Assembly (NCBI RefSeq): GCF_002900365.1
Contig: NZ_CP025979.1
Location: 3,968,001-4,032,000, forward strand
DNA from: Escherichia marmotae
Lineage (GTDB): Bacteria; Pseudomonadota; Gammaproteobacteria; Enterobacterales; Enterobacteriaceae
Reading direction: 5' to 3'
Length of the DNA: 64,000 nucleotides
Below the pieces are notes generated by a model that was not told where the DNA came from, searched no databases, and saw only the letters and a list, made by a program, of their open reading frames with translations. The position numbers were made by a program, and so were the translations under genes. Positions 1-7,596 of the stretch are shown here, in pieces (positions within the stretch are counted from its first letter, which is position 1; each line of letters opens with the position of its first letter).

Positions 1-1
1 T

Positions 2-148
2 GTATTGATTGCGCTGGTTGTAGTGGGTTATTTCCTGCATTTGAAACGTTATTGTCGGGCTTTTCGCCAGGATAGAGACGCACTGCTGGAAGCGCGAAAC
101 AAATACTTAAACAGTACGAGAGAAGAGACGGCCGAAAAGCTAAAATAG
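2..148 (+). CDS. C-terminal fragment of an unknown small membrane protein (left edge partial)
   Basis: Reading the second frame from the window edge gives 48 codons and a TAG stop with no internal stop. The visible part begins with a hydrophobic segment (LIALVVVGYFL), followed by a basic and then a charged tail rich in Arg, Glu and Lys (ends ETAEKLK). This looks like one membrane helix with a cytoplasmic tail. A strong hairpin follows 18 bases after the stop. I do not recognise the family and the start lies outside the window, so no function is proposed. Confidence 0.5.
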   Translation, partial: VLIALVVVGYFLHLKRYCRAFRQDRDALLEARNKYLNSTREETAEKLK

Positions 149-165
149 GGCTTTATGGGAGCCAG

Positions 166-206
166 CAGATGTTGTCCATGTACAGGACAACATCTGAAAT
201 TGTTTT
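166..206 (+). terminator. Rho-independent terminator between convergent genes
   Basis: Perfect 12-bp arms (CAGATGTTGTCC at 166-177 and its complement at 185-196) with a 7-base loop, followed by AAATTGTTTTT. It lies between the left-edge reading frame and the convergent zupT stop, so it probably ends transcripts from both sides. Confidence 0.8.
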
Positions 207-979
207 TAGCCAATTCCTGCCGTTTGTAGCAGCACTAAACTGAATCCCATCACTGACATTCCGCATAGCACGCCATAGCTCGGGTTATTATTGGGGTCTA
301 TCTCTTTCGCTAACGGCATTAATTCGTCAACAGAGAGCGCCACCATAATCCCAGCCACCGCCGCCATAATTGCCGCCATAACGACGGGTGAAATCATGCT
401 GCCGAGGATCAACCACGCCAGAATGCCGCCGAGTATTTCCGCCAGCCCAGAAATTCCCGCCCACAGAATCGCTGTTCGTTTTGACCCCGTAGCTGCATAA
501 ACAGGCCCCGCCACTGCCAGACCTTCAGGAATATTGTGTAATGCAACGGCCAGCGCGATGCCAAAGCCCAGTTCCAGATTGCTGCTTGCCGTTACAAAGG
601 TAGCGATACCTTCCGGGAAGTTATGCAGACTGATGCCAAGAGTGAGCAGAATGGCAGTACGCTTGATCGATTTTGGTAACGGTTGCACCGATTTTTGCAT
701 TAAATCCTGCGGATGCGCATGCGGTAACATACGGTCCAGACCAAAATAGCCCAGCAGACCAAAGATAAACATCCCATAGCCCAGAACAGGGGACATCCCT
801 TCAGCGGCTAATGCGGCAGGTAGCATCTCCATCAATGAGATAAGCAACATGATCCCCGCTGCAAATCCTAGCGAAAACGCCAGTAGCCGGTTCGAGGGTT
901 TTTGCCCGAGAACGCCGAGAAACGCGCCAATAAACGTGGCTGCCCCCGCCAGTATGGTCAGAATGAGAGGTACTGACAT
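206..979 (-). CDS. zupT: ZupT, ZIP-family divalent metal importer
   Basis: Inner-membrane permease of the ZIP family, known in E. coli to import zinc and also iron, manganese and cobalt. The 257-residue length is that of E. coli ZupT. The sequence is strongly hydrophobic with about eight membrane segments. The ZIP signature is visible in the two amphipathic metal-binding helices: HNFPEG near residue 118 and HNIPEG near residue 147, both with the His, Asn, Pro and Glu ligands. The gene is divergent from ygiD across 115 bases that contain a Fur-box-like palindrome. It is intact and nothing is odd in the coding region. Confidence 0.95.
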   Translation of the reverse strand: MSVPLILTILAGAATFIGAFLGVLGQKPSNRLLAFSLGFAAGIMLLISLMEMLPAALAAEGMSPVLGYGMFIFGLLGYFGLDRMLPHAHPQDLMQKSVQPLPKSIKRTAILLTLGISLHNFPEGIATFVTASSNLELGFGIALAVALHNIPEGLAVAGPVYAATGSKRTAILWAGISGLAEILGGILAWLILGSMISPVVMAAIMAAVAGIMVALSVDELMPLAKEIDPNNNPSYGVLCGMSVMGFSLVLLQTAGIG

Positions 980-1028
980 CGACTACTCCTTATAAATCTT
1001 CACCTTCAGGCGGATCTTCAAAATAACT

Positions 1029-1047
1029 GATGATGATCATCATTGTT
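1029..1047. promoter_or_regulatory. Fur-box-like palindrome between zupT and ygiD
   Basis: GATGATGATCATCATTGTT matches the 19-bp Fur consensus GATAATGATAATCATTATC at 15 of 19 positions by hand count and contains a 14-bp perfect palindrome (1030-1043). It lies about 50 bases before both divergent start codons, so it could control either. That zupT or ygiD is regulated through it is inference. Confidence 0.45.
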
Positions 1048-1094
1048 ATCCGGGTTCTTACTCCGCCGAACAAGCGTATTGTGAGGATATCAAA

Positions 1095-1910
1095 ATGACA
1101 CCTTTAGTTAAGGATATCATCATGTCTTCAACACGTATGCCAGCATTGTTTTTAGGTCACGGTAGCCCGATGAACGTGCTGGAAGATAATCTATATACCC
1201 GTAGCTGGCACAAGTTGGGGATGACGTTACCGCGCCCGAAAGCGATTGTTGTGGTTTCGGCTCACTGGTTTACCCGGGGAACAGGAGTTACTGCGATGGA
1301 AGCGCCGCCCACTATTCATGACTTTGGTGGCTTTCCGCAGGCGCTTTACGACACTCATTACCCGGCTCCAGGATCGCCAGCATTGGCGCAACGTCTGGTT
1401 GAATTGTTAGCGCCAGCCCCTGTCACGTTGGATCAAGAAGCCTGGGGTTTTGATCACGGTTCGTGGGGCGTGCTGATTAAGATGTATCCGCAAGCTGATA
1501 TTCCGATGGTGCAGTTGAGTATCGATAGTACTAAACCCATCGCCTGGCATTTCGAAATGGGGCGTAAACTGGCGGCGCTGCGCGATGAAGGAATAATGTT
1601 AGTCGCCAGCGGCAACGTGGTGCATAATCTTCGCACAGTAAAATGGCATGGCGACAGCTCACCGTATCCGTGGGCGATGTCGTTTAATGAGTATGTGAAA
1701 GCGAATTTAACGTGGCAAGGGCCAGTGGAACAGCATCCTCTGGTGAACTACCTGGACCATGAGGGCGGGGCGTTATCGAACCCAACACCGGAACACTATC
1801 TACCGCTTTTGTATATTTTAGGCGCATGGGATGGGCAAGAGGCAATTACCATTCCAGTCGATGGCATAGAAATGGGGAGTTTAAGTATGCTATCGGTGCA
1901 GGTAGGTTAA
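1095..1910 (+). CDS. ygiD: YgiD, 4,5-DOPA-extradiol dioxygenase
   Basis: LigB-type extradiol dioxygenase. The E. coli enzyme opens the ring of L-DOPA to betalamic acid in vitro; its physiological substrate is uncertain. Family features seen are LGHGSPMN near residue 20 and SAHWF near residue 55 (zinc/iron ligand histidines), FDHGSWG near residue 119 and SGNVVHNLR near residue 172. The 271-residue length from ATG at 1095 equals the E. coli protein; an internal ATG at 1122 is an alternative start. The gene is monocistronic, divergent from zupT, and ends in a bidirectional hairpin. Confidence 0.93.
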   Translation: MTPLVKDIIMSSTRMPALFLGHGSPMNVLEDNLYTRSWHKLGMTLPRPKAIVVVSAHWFTRGTGVTAMEAPPTIHDFGGFPQALYDTHYPAPGSPALAQRLVELLAPAPVTLDQEAWGFDHGSWGVLIKMYPQADIPMVQLSIDSTKPIAWHFEMGRKLAALRDEGIMLVASGNVVHNLRTVKWHGDSSPYPWAMSFNEYVKANLTWQGPVEQHPLVNYLDHEGGALSNPTPEHYLPLLYILGAWDGQEAITIPVDGIEMGSLSMLSVQVG

Positions 1911-1920
1911 TAGATGAAGA

Positions 1921-1950
1921 AAACCGAAGCCAAATTGTTGGCTTCGGTTT
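1921..1950. terminator. Bidirectional terminator between ygiD and dsbI
   Basis: Perfect 11-bp arms, AAACCGAAGCC at 1921-1931 and its complement at 1940-1950, with an 8-base loop. It lies between the convergent ygiD and dsbI stops. A-rich and T-rich arm ends allow termination both ways. Confidence 0.75.
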
Positions 1951-1958
1951 GCATTACC

Positions 1959-2630
1959 TTATTTTCTCAGCAGTTTAAGTCCCCACGCACCGCTCATCAC
2001 CAGTAGCAGCAACAAACAGAGACCAAAAGCTAACATACAGGCCTGTGCCATGTTCATAAAGTGCCACGGAGGTAGCAGATACCAACCTTCAGATTGCTGA
2101 TACATCTCCACAAACCACTGCTGCATACTGCTCAGTGTGACGCCATCAGGAACGATTGGCGCATCATAGCCGCAATCCCCGGTAGGCTTGAACCAGTTTG
2201 GAGCCCATTGTGCCAGCGGCAGATTAAAGGGAAAAGTGGGATCGGTCGAGCAACCCTGTACGCCAAACAGTGAATCGGGGTCCGGGTTATGCACTGCATG
2301 ATGGATATCGTTCAGTTTGAGCGAAAACTTCAGTCCCATAATGCAGCCGTAAAAGGCCATCACACAGCCAATCAACTTAAGGACGATATTCTTCGGATTA
2401 ATCGCCGCAACCAATCCACCAATAACCATCACAAACATGGCGTAGCGAATGTAAACACACTGCTCACAGGGTGCCATGTAGAGATAGATCTGGAAGAAAG
2501 AGTGCGCCAGGATAATCAGCGCGCCCATCGCAACAGCCATTAACAACCATAAAAAGCGTTGTTCCTGCCATCTTACCAGCGTGTTCACCGGTGAAGTGCT
2601 AAGGTCTTTCCACATTCCCTTAATACCCAT
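1959..2630 (-). CDS. dsbI: DsbI, DsbB-like quinone-linked disulfide oxidase
   Basis: Inner-membrane thiol oxidoreductase of the DsbB family. It reoxidises its dedicated partner DsbL by passing electrons to quinones. The 223-residue protein has a first membrane helix, the CEQC redox pair near residues 55-58, and a long periplasmic loop with Cys in GCSTDP and GDCGYD that supplies the second pair. C-terminal membrane helices follow. It is last in the assT-dsbL-dsbI operon, 14 bases after dsbL. Known UPEC work describes this trio as a dedicated oxidation system for AssT. It is distinct from chromosomal dsbB by its context and large periplasmic loop. Confidence 0.92.
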   Translation of the reverse strand: MGIKGMWKDLSTSPVNTLVRWQEQRFLWLLMAVAMGALIILAHSFFQIYLYMAPCEQCVYIRYAMFVMVIGGLVAAINPKNIVLKLIGCVMAFYGCIMGLKFSLKLNDIHHAVHNPDPDSLFGVQGCSTDPTFPFNLPLAQWAPNWFKPTGDCGYDAPIVPDGVTLSSMQQWFVEMYQQSEGWYLLPPWHFMNMAQACMLAFGLCLLLLLVMSGAWGLKLLRK

Positions 2631-2644
2631 AGCCTGTTTCCCTG

Positions 2645-3313
2645 TTATTTGCTTGCTAACTCACGGATAAGGTCTGCCATAGCGTCGATAGATTTAATGC
2701 TCTTGGTATAGATCAAGTATTTACCATTGACGACATAGGCCGGAACGCCCTGAATTTTGGCTACGTCATAGGCCGCTTTCCATTTTTCCAGTGTTTCCTG
2801 TACCGCCGGCTCTTTCAGTGCCGCTTCAAAATCCGCCTGACTCATACCTGCGGCATCCAGGCCGGTTTTGATAAAAGCAGCCGGATCTTTACCGTCAGAC
2901 CAGCGTTCTTTTTTGTCGTGATAAGCCGCGTAGTAAGCAAACTTGGCTTTCTTAAACTGCGAGTTAGCATCAAATAAAGAAATGCCGGCCGCTTTATCTT
3001 TATTAATCAATACTGCAAAGACTTCGCTTGCCTGCTTACCGTATTCACCTTTGGTTTCCAGATGGAATGGGGTAAAAGCGACGACATCCTTCACTTTCTC
3101 CGATACCGGGCCGGTAACTGCTTTGTCATATTTGTAGCAGAACGGGCAGGCATAGCTGAAAACCTTGATCAGCGTTTTGTCGGCGTTCGGAATGGGTTTT
3201 TCCAGAACCATATAATCCGTGCCTTCGGTGAAGGCGGAAGCAGTAAATGAAACCGCCAGGGTAGCGGTAAGTAGCACGCTTTTAAGCAGTGATGAGATCC
3301 CTAATTTCGACAT
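2645..3313 (-). CDS. dsbL: DsbL, DsbA-like thiol:disulfide oxidase for AssT
   Basis: Periplasmic thioredoxin-fold oxidase. A signal peptide (about residues 1-27, ending ASA) precedes a DsbA-like domain. The active site reads CPFC (in YACPFCYKYD near residue 55) instead of the CPHC of DsbA, which is the diagnostic and highly oxidising DsbL motif. The cis-Pro loop appears as GVPAYVVNG near residue 190. The 222-residue length is normal. It lies between assT and dsbI with gaps of 17 and 14 bases, consistent with one transcript. Its known client is AssT. Confidence 0.93.
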   Translation of the reverse strand: MSKLGISSLLKSVLLTATLAVSFTASAFTEGTDYMVLEKPIPNADKTLIKVFSYACPFCYKYDKAVTGPVSEKVKDVVAFTPFHLETKGEYGKQASEVFAVLINKDKAAGISLFDANSQFKKAKFAYYAAYHDKKERWSDGKDPAAFIKTGLDAAGMSQADFEAALKEPAVQETLEKWKAAYDVAKIQGVPAYVVNGKYLIYTKSIKSIDAMADLIRELASK

Positions 3314-3330
3314 TTTTATTCCCTTCTTAA

Positions 3331-5127
3331 TTATTTAAACATCTGTTTTGGATGGACTAACAGCGCGCGATAGTGAGTCTGGTTGGGTTTATCAGACAGC
3401 ACGTCGATTTCCACTTTCACTTCTTTGGTTTTGTAGTCGATTTCGTTCAACTTACCGACGGTAGGCTGACCGACGTCGAACAGATGAATGGAACCGCCGA
3501 AGCCGAACATGGTGTTACGGTCGGCCTGATATTCGATGATGGAGGTGATTGGGCTATAGAAATCGTAACCGCGTTCTTTACCGTATTCCCAAACTTGCTG
3601 AACAGTACCTTTCTTCTCATCAATCTTATATTCCACGAAGCGTGAATATTTCATGGTCGGTAAGGCGGGCTGTTCCAGATGGCGACCGTCGCCATTATCA
3701 AAGATAGTGAGCGTACCTTTGCTGGAGATCCATGCGGTATGTTGGGTGTAGGTGAAGTCGAAATCCGAGTTTTCACATAAGCCATTTTCGTTACAGGCGA
3801 TAGGTTTACCATTGGCATCCACAGGTTTCAGCAGTTTGCTGGCCAGCGGTTTTTCCCAGCCTTTGGATGGTGCAAGGATCCATTTCACTTGCTTATCACG
3901 ACCAATCTTCACTACGCCCTGATGACGAGAGGAGAGAATAATTGAGTCATCTTTGGCGTCATATGCGATGGAGTTAACGTGCGCCCAGTTACGGCCTGGT
4001 CCTACACCCAGAGCATCACCGAACGGTGTATCCGGTTCCAGTTTTGCCTGCTGACCCGCGTGGGCCAGATCAACGTTAACGCAAACTGCGCCGGCATCCA
4101 GTGCGCCAAGCAGAGCATCACGTTTCGGATCGAGGATCTTTGTCAGATCCCATACATCGACAACGCGACCCGATTTATCGACTTCAAGAATGTGATCACG
4201 AATGGTCGTGACGTGTATGCCATCATCGCGACGGTAGTTGCTCTTGCCTACGCGCAGCAGTACCGTGCCGTTAGGCGTCTCAATGGATTCATGGGTAGCG
4301 TCAGCGAATCCACGCGGCAGTTTGTGATCTTCCAGCACCTGGCCCATCATGTCGAACTCATACCAGTGCTGGCCTTGTACTGCGGTAAAGGTGCCACGCG
4401 GTGTTTCGCGGATACCCATCAGATAACCACGTTTGTTGATGTTGCGGTCACGGCCATCATAGAAGGTGTCTTGATCCAGCCACCAGCGATATTCACCTTC
4501 GGTATCGACAATGAAGGTAAAGGGGGCGATATCAAAAGGCAGTGCACCGGTTGCCGGGCCTGCATCGAGGATACCGGCATTTTTATCTTTTTCGCCGTGC
4601 CAGTGGAGATCGGAACCTTGTGCGGTAAAGGTATGGGTATTAACCAGATAGAGGCGGTCTTCAAAACCGGGGGCGACTTTAACAACTTTGGTCTGCTGTA
4701 GATCGGAGATGGAGCGGTTATCCATGTAATTGTTGACGATGGCTGAAGTCTGCACCACGTAGTCATCTTTCATGGCTTTGCCGTTTTCTTTCCATTCAAC
4801 GGTCACTTTGTTTGCAAATTTCTGATAAAGACCAAAAATCGGTACGCCATCATAAGTTTTTAGTGACTCCTGACCCACGGGATAGCTGATTTCAACGCCT
4901 TTTTCGCCCTTACCGTGGACGGTAACTTTGACGTCTGAAATGACGTGACTGTCTAAATTAACCACAGCGGTCAGAGGTGCATTACCGTAGGGATCAACGA
5001 TGACAGCACCGAGTTGCCCGGCTGGTGGCGCTGGTTTAAAACCTGCAGCCATCACGCCAGTTGCAGATAAACCCAGAGCTAATGCCACAGTTCCGGCTAC
5101 CAGTGTTTTTCTGTATTTATCAAACAT
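3331..5127 (-). CDS. assT: AssT, periplasmic arylsulfate sulfotransferase
   Basis: PAPS-independent enzyme that moves sulfate from one phenolic sulfate to another phenol in the periplasm through a sulfohistidine intermediate. The 598-residue precursor has a clear signal peptide (about residues 1-27, cleavage after VMA). The mature part has an N-terminal beta domain and a beta-propeller body. Two cysteines in ACNENGLCE, six residues apart, form the disulfide known to need DsbL. Conserved histidines include THES, WAHVNS, SSRHQG and YTQHTAW; the last holds the expected catalytic His. It is first gene of a three-gene operon. The upstream 480 bases are AT-rich. The physiological substrate is unknown. 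K-12 lacks this locus. Confidence 0.95.
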   Translation of the reverse strand: MFDKYRKTLVAGTVALALGLSATGVMAAGFKPAPPAGQLGAVIVDPYGNAPLTAVVNLDSHVISDVKVTVHGKGEKGVEISYPVGQESLKTYDGVPIFGLYQKFANKVTVEWKENGKAMKDDYVVQTSAIVNNYMDNRSISDLQQTKVVKVAPGFEDRLYLVNTHTFTAQGSDLHWHGEKDKNAGILDAGPATGALPFDIAPFTFIVDTEGEYRWWLDQDTFYDGRDRNINKRGYLMGIRETPRGTFTAVQGQHWYEFDMMGQVLEDHKLPRGFADATHESIETPNGTVLLRVGKSNYRRDDGIHVTTIRDHILEVDKSGRVVDVWDLTKILDPKRDALLGALDAGAVCVNVDLAHAGQQAKLEPDTPFGDALGVGPGRNWAHVNSIAYDAKDDSIILSSRHQGVVKIGRDKQVKWILAPSKGWEKPLASKLLKPVDANGKPIACNENGLCENSDFDFTYTQHTAWISSKGTLTIFDNGDGRHLEQPALPTMKYSRFVEYKIDEKKGTVQQVWEYGKERGYDFYSPITSIIEYQADRNTMFGFGGSIHLFDVGQPTVGKLNEIDYKTKEVKVEIDVLSDKPNQTHYRALLVHPKQMFK

Positions 5128-5483
5128 GGATATATCTCCTTATATAACGCAAATATATAATAATGATGAATATCGACTGTTGAGATAGGACTAATAAATT
5201 CATTTTATGAATGAAGATGCAGGTTAAATAAATAGTGAGAATGTTTTTGTTGTTTTTTAATATATTGTCATTCTCTGAAATGAATATTTATCTTTAATTG
5301 ATAGTAGGGTGGCGATATATCAATAACAATATTCAATATTGTGTAGTGTGATCTCTGCGGCATTGTTTTTTTATTATTAAATCAAATTTTAACGTGATAA
5401 AAAACAAAATATTTAAGAAATATCAGTGAGTTGTATTGTGATTTCTTTACTTGTTTTAATTACAAAACCGTCTGTATATGACG

Positions 5484-5515
5484 ATTTAACATTAGATTGA
5501 TTATTAATGTTAAAT
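5484..5515. repeat. Spaced 11-bp dyad upstream of assT
   Basis: ATTTAACATTA at 5484-5494 and its exact complement at 5505-5515, separated by 10 bases. No T-run follows, so it resembles a regulator operator more than a terminator. The binding protein is unknown. Confidence 0.5.
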
Positions 5516-5578
5516 AAAATGTAGAGATGTATGTGGTTATATATTGATTGGAGTTATGAATTGCGGATTAATAATGAA

Positions 5579-5604
5579 TTGCCCCGGTTATCGGGGCAAT
5601 TTTA
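5579..5604 (-). terminator. Hairpin after ygiC
   Basis: TTGCCCC / GGGGCAA arms around GGTTAT, just beyond the ygiC stop. The flank read on the minus strand is AT-rich (ATTCATTATT) but not a pure T-run, so it is a plausible but weak terminator of tolC-ygiB-ygiC transcripts. Confidence 0.55.
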
Positions 5605-5611
5605 AGCAGTA

Positions 5612-6772
5612 TTATTCAACAAAAATATGGGGGTAGAAGCGAGACATATCCTGGGTGATCAATGCACGGTCTTCACGAATGCCAATTCCGGCAGGTTGAT
5701 CGTTCACCAGCCAGCTTCCAATCAGCATATAGCTGTCGCCAAATTTCGGCAGCGGATGGAATTGCTGAACAATCATTCCTTCTTCGCCATACGGGCCTTC
5801 CGCCGCTTCAATGGTTTTACCGTTCTCAATGATCGACACGTTTGCACCTTCACGTGAGAAGATCGGCTTAACCACATATTTTTCCATTTGCGGATGATCA
5901 TCTTCCGCAAAATAAGCGGGCAACAGGTTCGGGTGATTCGGGAACATCTCCCACAGCAGTGGCAGAAGCGCCTTGTTGGAGATAATGCTCTTCCACGCCG
6001 GTTCCAGCCAGCGTACGCCAGCATCTTCCAGCTTGGTAGAGAACATTTCGCGCAGCATAAATTCCCACGGATATAGTTTGAACAGGTTAGCGATGACCTG
6101 ATCCTGTAAATCCGTGAACTGACCTTTTTCACCTAAACCGATATCGTCGATATACAGAAACTCGGTAGCGATTTCAGCTTCGGTCGCGCAGTCCTGCAAA
6201 TACTGAATAGTGCCGCGATCTTCCACCGTGTCGCGACAGCAGGTGAGATGCAGCAACTGAAAGCCATACTGTTCACGTAGCTCGGCAAAGCGATCAATCA
6301 GCTTTTCTTGCAGGCTATTAAACTGATCGCTGCCTTCCGGCAGGTTGCCAGCGTTAAGCTGATCTTCCAGCCAGAGCCACTGAAAGAACGCTGCTTCATA
6401 CAGTGATGTTGGCGTATCAGCGTTATTTTCCAGTAACTTAGGTTCGCCTGTACCGTCCCACGCCAGATCAAGACGTGAATAAAGCGACGGCTGGTGGGTC
6501 AGCCATGACTGACGTACAAAGCTCCAGGTATGCTTTGGAATGCGGAATTTGGTCATCAGCTCATCGCTGGCGATCACTTTTTCCACCACTTTCAGGCACA
6601 TCTGGTGCAGTTCGGCGGTAACTTCTTCCAGTTTTTCAACCTGGGCGAGGGTCAACTTGTAGTAGGCATCTTCACACCAGTACGGCTCGCCGTACATGGT
6701 GTGAAAATTGAAACCGTATTCGTGGGCTTTTTCGCGCCAGTCCGGGCGCTCGGTAATACTGACTCTTTCCAT
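5612..6772 (-). CDS. ygiC: YgiC, ATP-grasp protein of the glutathionylspermidine synthase family
   Basis: 386-residue cytosolic ATP-grasp protein homologous to the synthetase half of Gss (also in this window) but without the N-terminal amidase. Family landmarks: RLDLAWDGTG near residue 100, LLENNADTPTSLYEA near residue 112, the LEPAWKSIISNKALLPLLW block near residue 255, and VVKPIFSREGANVSII near residue 300, which carries the ATP-binding Lys and Arg. Glutathionylspermidine activity has not been shown for YgiC as far as I know, so the ligase reaction is open. It starts five bases after ygiB and is read from the tolC side; tolC-ygiB-ygiC is a known operon. Confidence 0.9.
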   Translation of the reverse strand: MERVSITERPDWREKAHEYGFNFHTMYGEPYWCEDAYYKLTLAQVEKLEEVTAELHQMCLKVVEKVIASDELMTKFRIPKHTWSFVRQSWLTHQPSLYSRLDLAWDGTGEPKLLENNADTPTSLYEAAFFQWLWLEDQLNAGNLPEGSDQFNSLQEKLIDRFAELREQYGFQLLHLTCCRDTVEDRGTIQYLQDCATEAEIATEFLYIDDIGLGEKGQFTDLQDQVIANLFKLYPWEFMLREMFSTKLEDAGVRWLEPAWKSIISNKALLPLLWEMFPNHPNLLPAYFAEDDHPQMEKYVVKPIFSREGANVSIIENGKTIEAAEGPYGEEGMIVQQFHPLPKFGDSYMLIGSWLVNDQPAGIGIREDRALITQDMSRFYPHIFVE

Positions 6773-6777
6773 CGGTA

Positions 6778-7449
6778 TTAACCACCCATTGAACGAGAAG
6801 AGGTGCCGGTTGCGCTACGCTGCATGGTGCTTTGTTTGGCAACAGACTCGCCAAAGCCGCCGCGGGTAACGGTGGTGGTGGTCGCTGGTTTTGGTGCCAT
6901 TGCTGTTTTCGGTACGGTCATGGTGCGGCCTGGCTGGGCTGCGCCATAGTTTTTACCGGTTGCGTCGGTATATTTACCGTAAGCCGGGCTGGCAGGGTTC
7001 TTTGAGGAGAACAGCGGTTGCTGTGCAAAACCCGCTCCGCCGCCCATCAGACGACCCATCATGTAACCTGCCATTAGCGGCATCCAGAAGCTTCCGCTGG
7101 ATTGCTGGGCCTGCGCCTGGTTTTCTGGTGCCATGCCTGCCTGGGCAGGTGCCTGCTGGCATTGACCTTCGCCAAATTCGGCAACACAGTCTTCACGGGT
7201 GGCGTATTTCGGCGCGGTACGTTCGGCTTCTTTCAGCGCATTGTTGTACGCGGTGGTGCATTCTGCGCTTTTGCCTGGGTTTGCGGCTGAACAATCATCA
7301 GCGTTCTGATACAGAGACACGGTCTCATCACTCTTTTCACAGCCCGCCAGCATAAAAACAGTGGCAACAGCAAGAGCGACAGGTGTCAGATGGCGTGCGC
7401 TCCAGTTTTTGCGGAACGATGCGTGGCGTATGGATTTTGTCCGTTTCAT
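6778..7449 (-). CDS. ygiB: YgiB, DUF1190 putative lipoprotein
   Basis: 223-residue protein of the DUF1190 (YgiB/YjfM) family. The start chosen ([12 protein letters not shown]) gives the E. coli length; a start 11 codons upstream (7482) is possible but extends beyond the family. After a basic N-terminus and a hydrophobic helix comes the lipobox-like LAGC near residue 36, which suggests lipidation at that Cys. Beyond it are paired Cys residues (DDCSAAN, AECTTA, EDCVAE, GQCQQ), a Gly/Met-rich stretch and a low-complexity Thr/Ser/Arg tail. It lies between tolC and ygiC. Function is unknown; a connection with TolC-dependent envelope biology is inferred only from the operon. Confidence 0.88.
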
Positions 7450-7569
7450 TTTTGTCTTCCGGGACCAGTGGTAAATACCCATCAGAATAGAGGATGGCTG
7501 GTCGAAATTGAAGCGAGAAGGGGGAAGAATGCGGCAGATAACCCGTATCTTTACGTTGCCTTACGTTCA

Positions 7570-7589
7570 GACGGGGCCGAAGCCCCGTC
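7570..7589 (-). terminator. TTCG-loop hairpin between tolC and ygiB
   Basis: On the minus strand the stem GACGGGGC / GCCCCGTC closes a TTCG tetraloop, a very stable RNA hairpin, with no T-run after it. It sits just past the tolC stop and probably acts as a 3' end stabiliser or partial terminator within the tolC-ygiB operon. Confidence 0.6.
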
Positions 7590-7596
7590 GTTGTCA

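Larger units (their letters stand above)
5128..5611. other. AT-rich intergenic region upstream of assT
   Basis: No gene is seen in these 484 bases. The stretch is markedly richer in A and T than its neighbours and must hold the assT promoter. It contains an 11-bp dyad (5484-5515) and the ygiC-side hairpin (5579-5604). AT-rich DNA upstream of an acquired operon is typical of H-NS-bound regions; that is inference. Confidence 0.6.

Noticed and set aside
3979..4701. 240-codon open frame on the plus strand
   Set aside because: Antisense to assT, with no family features or ribosome-binding site.
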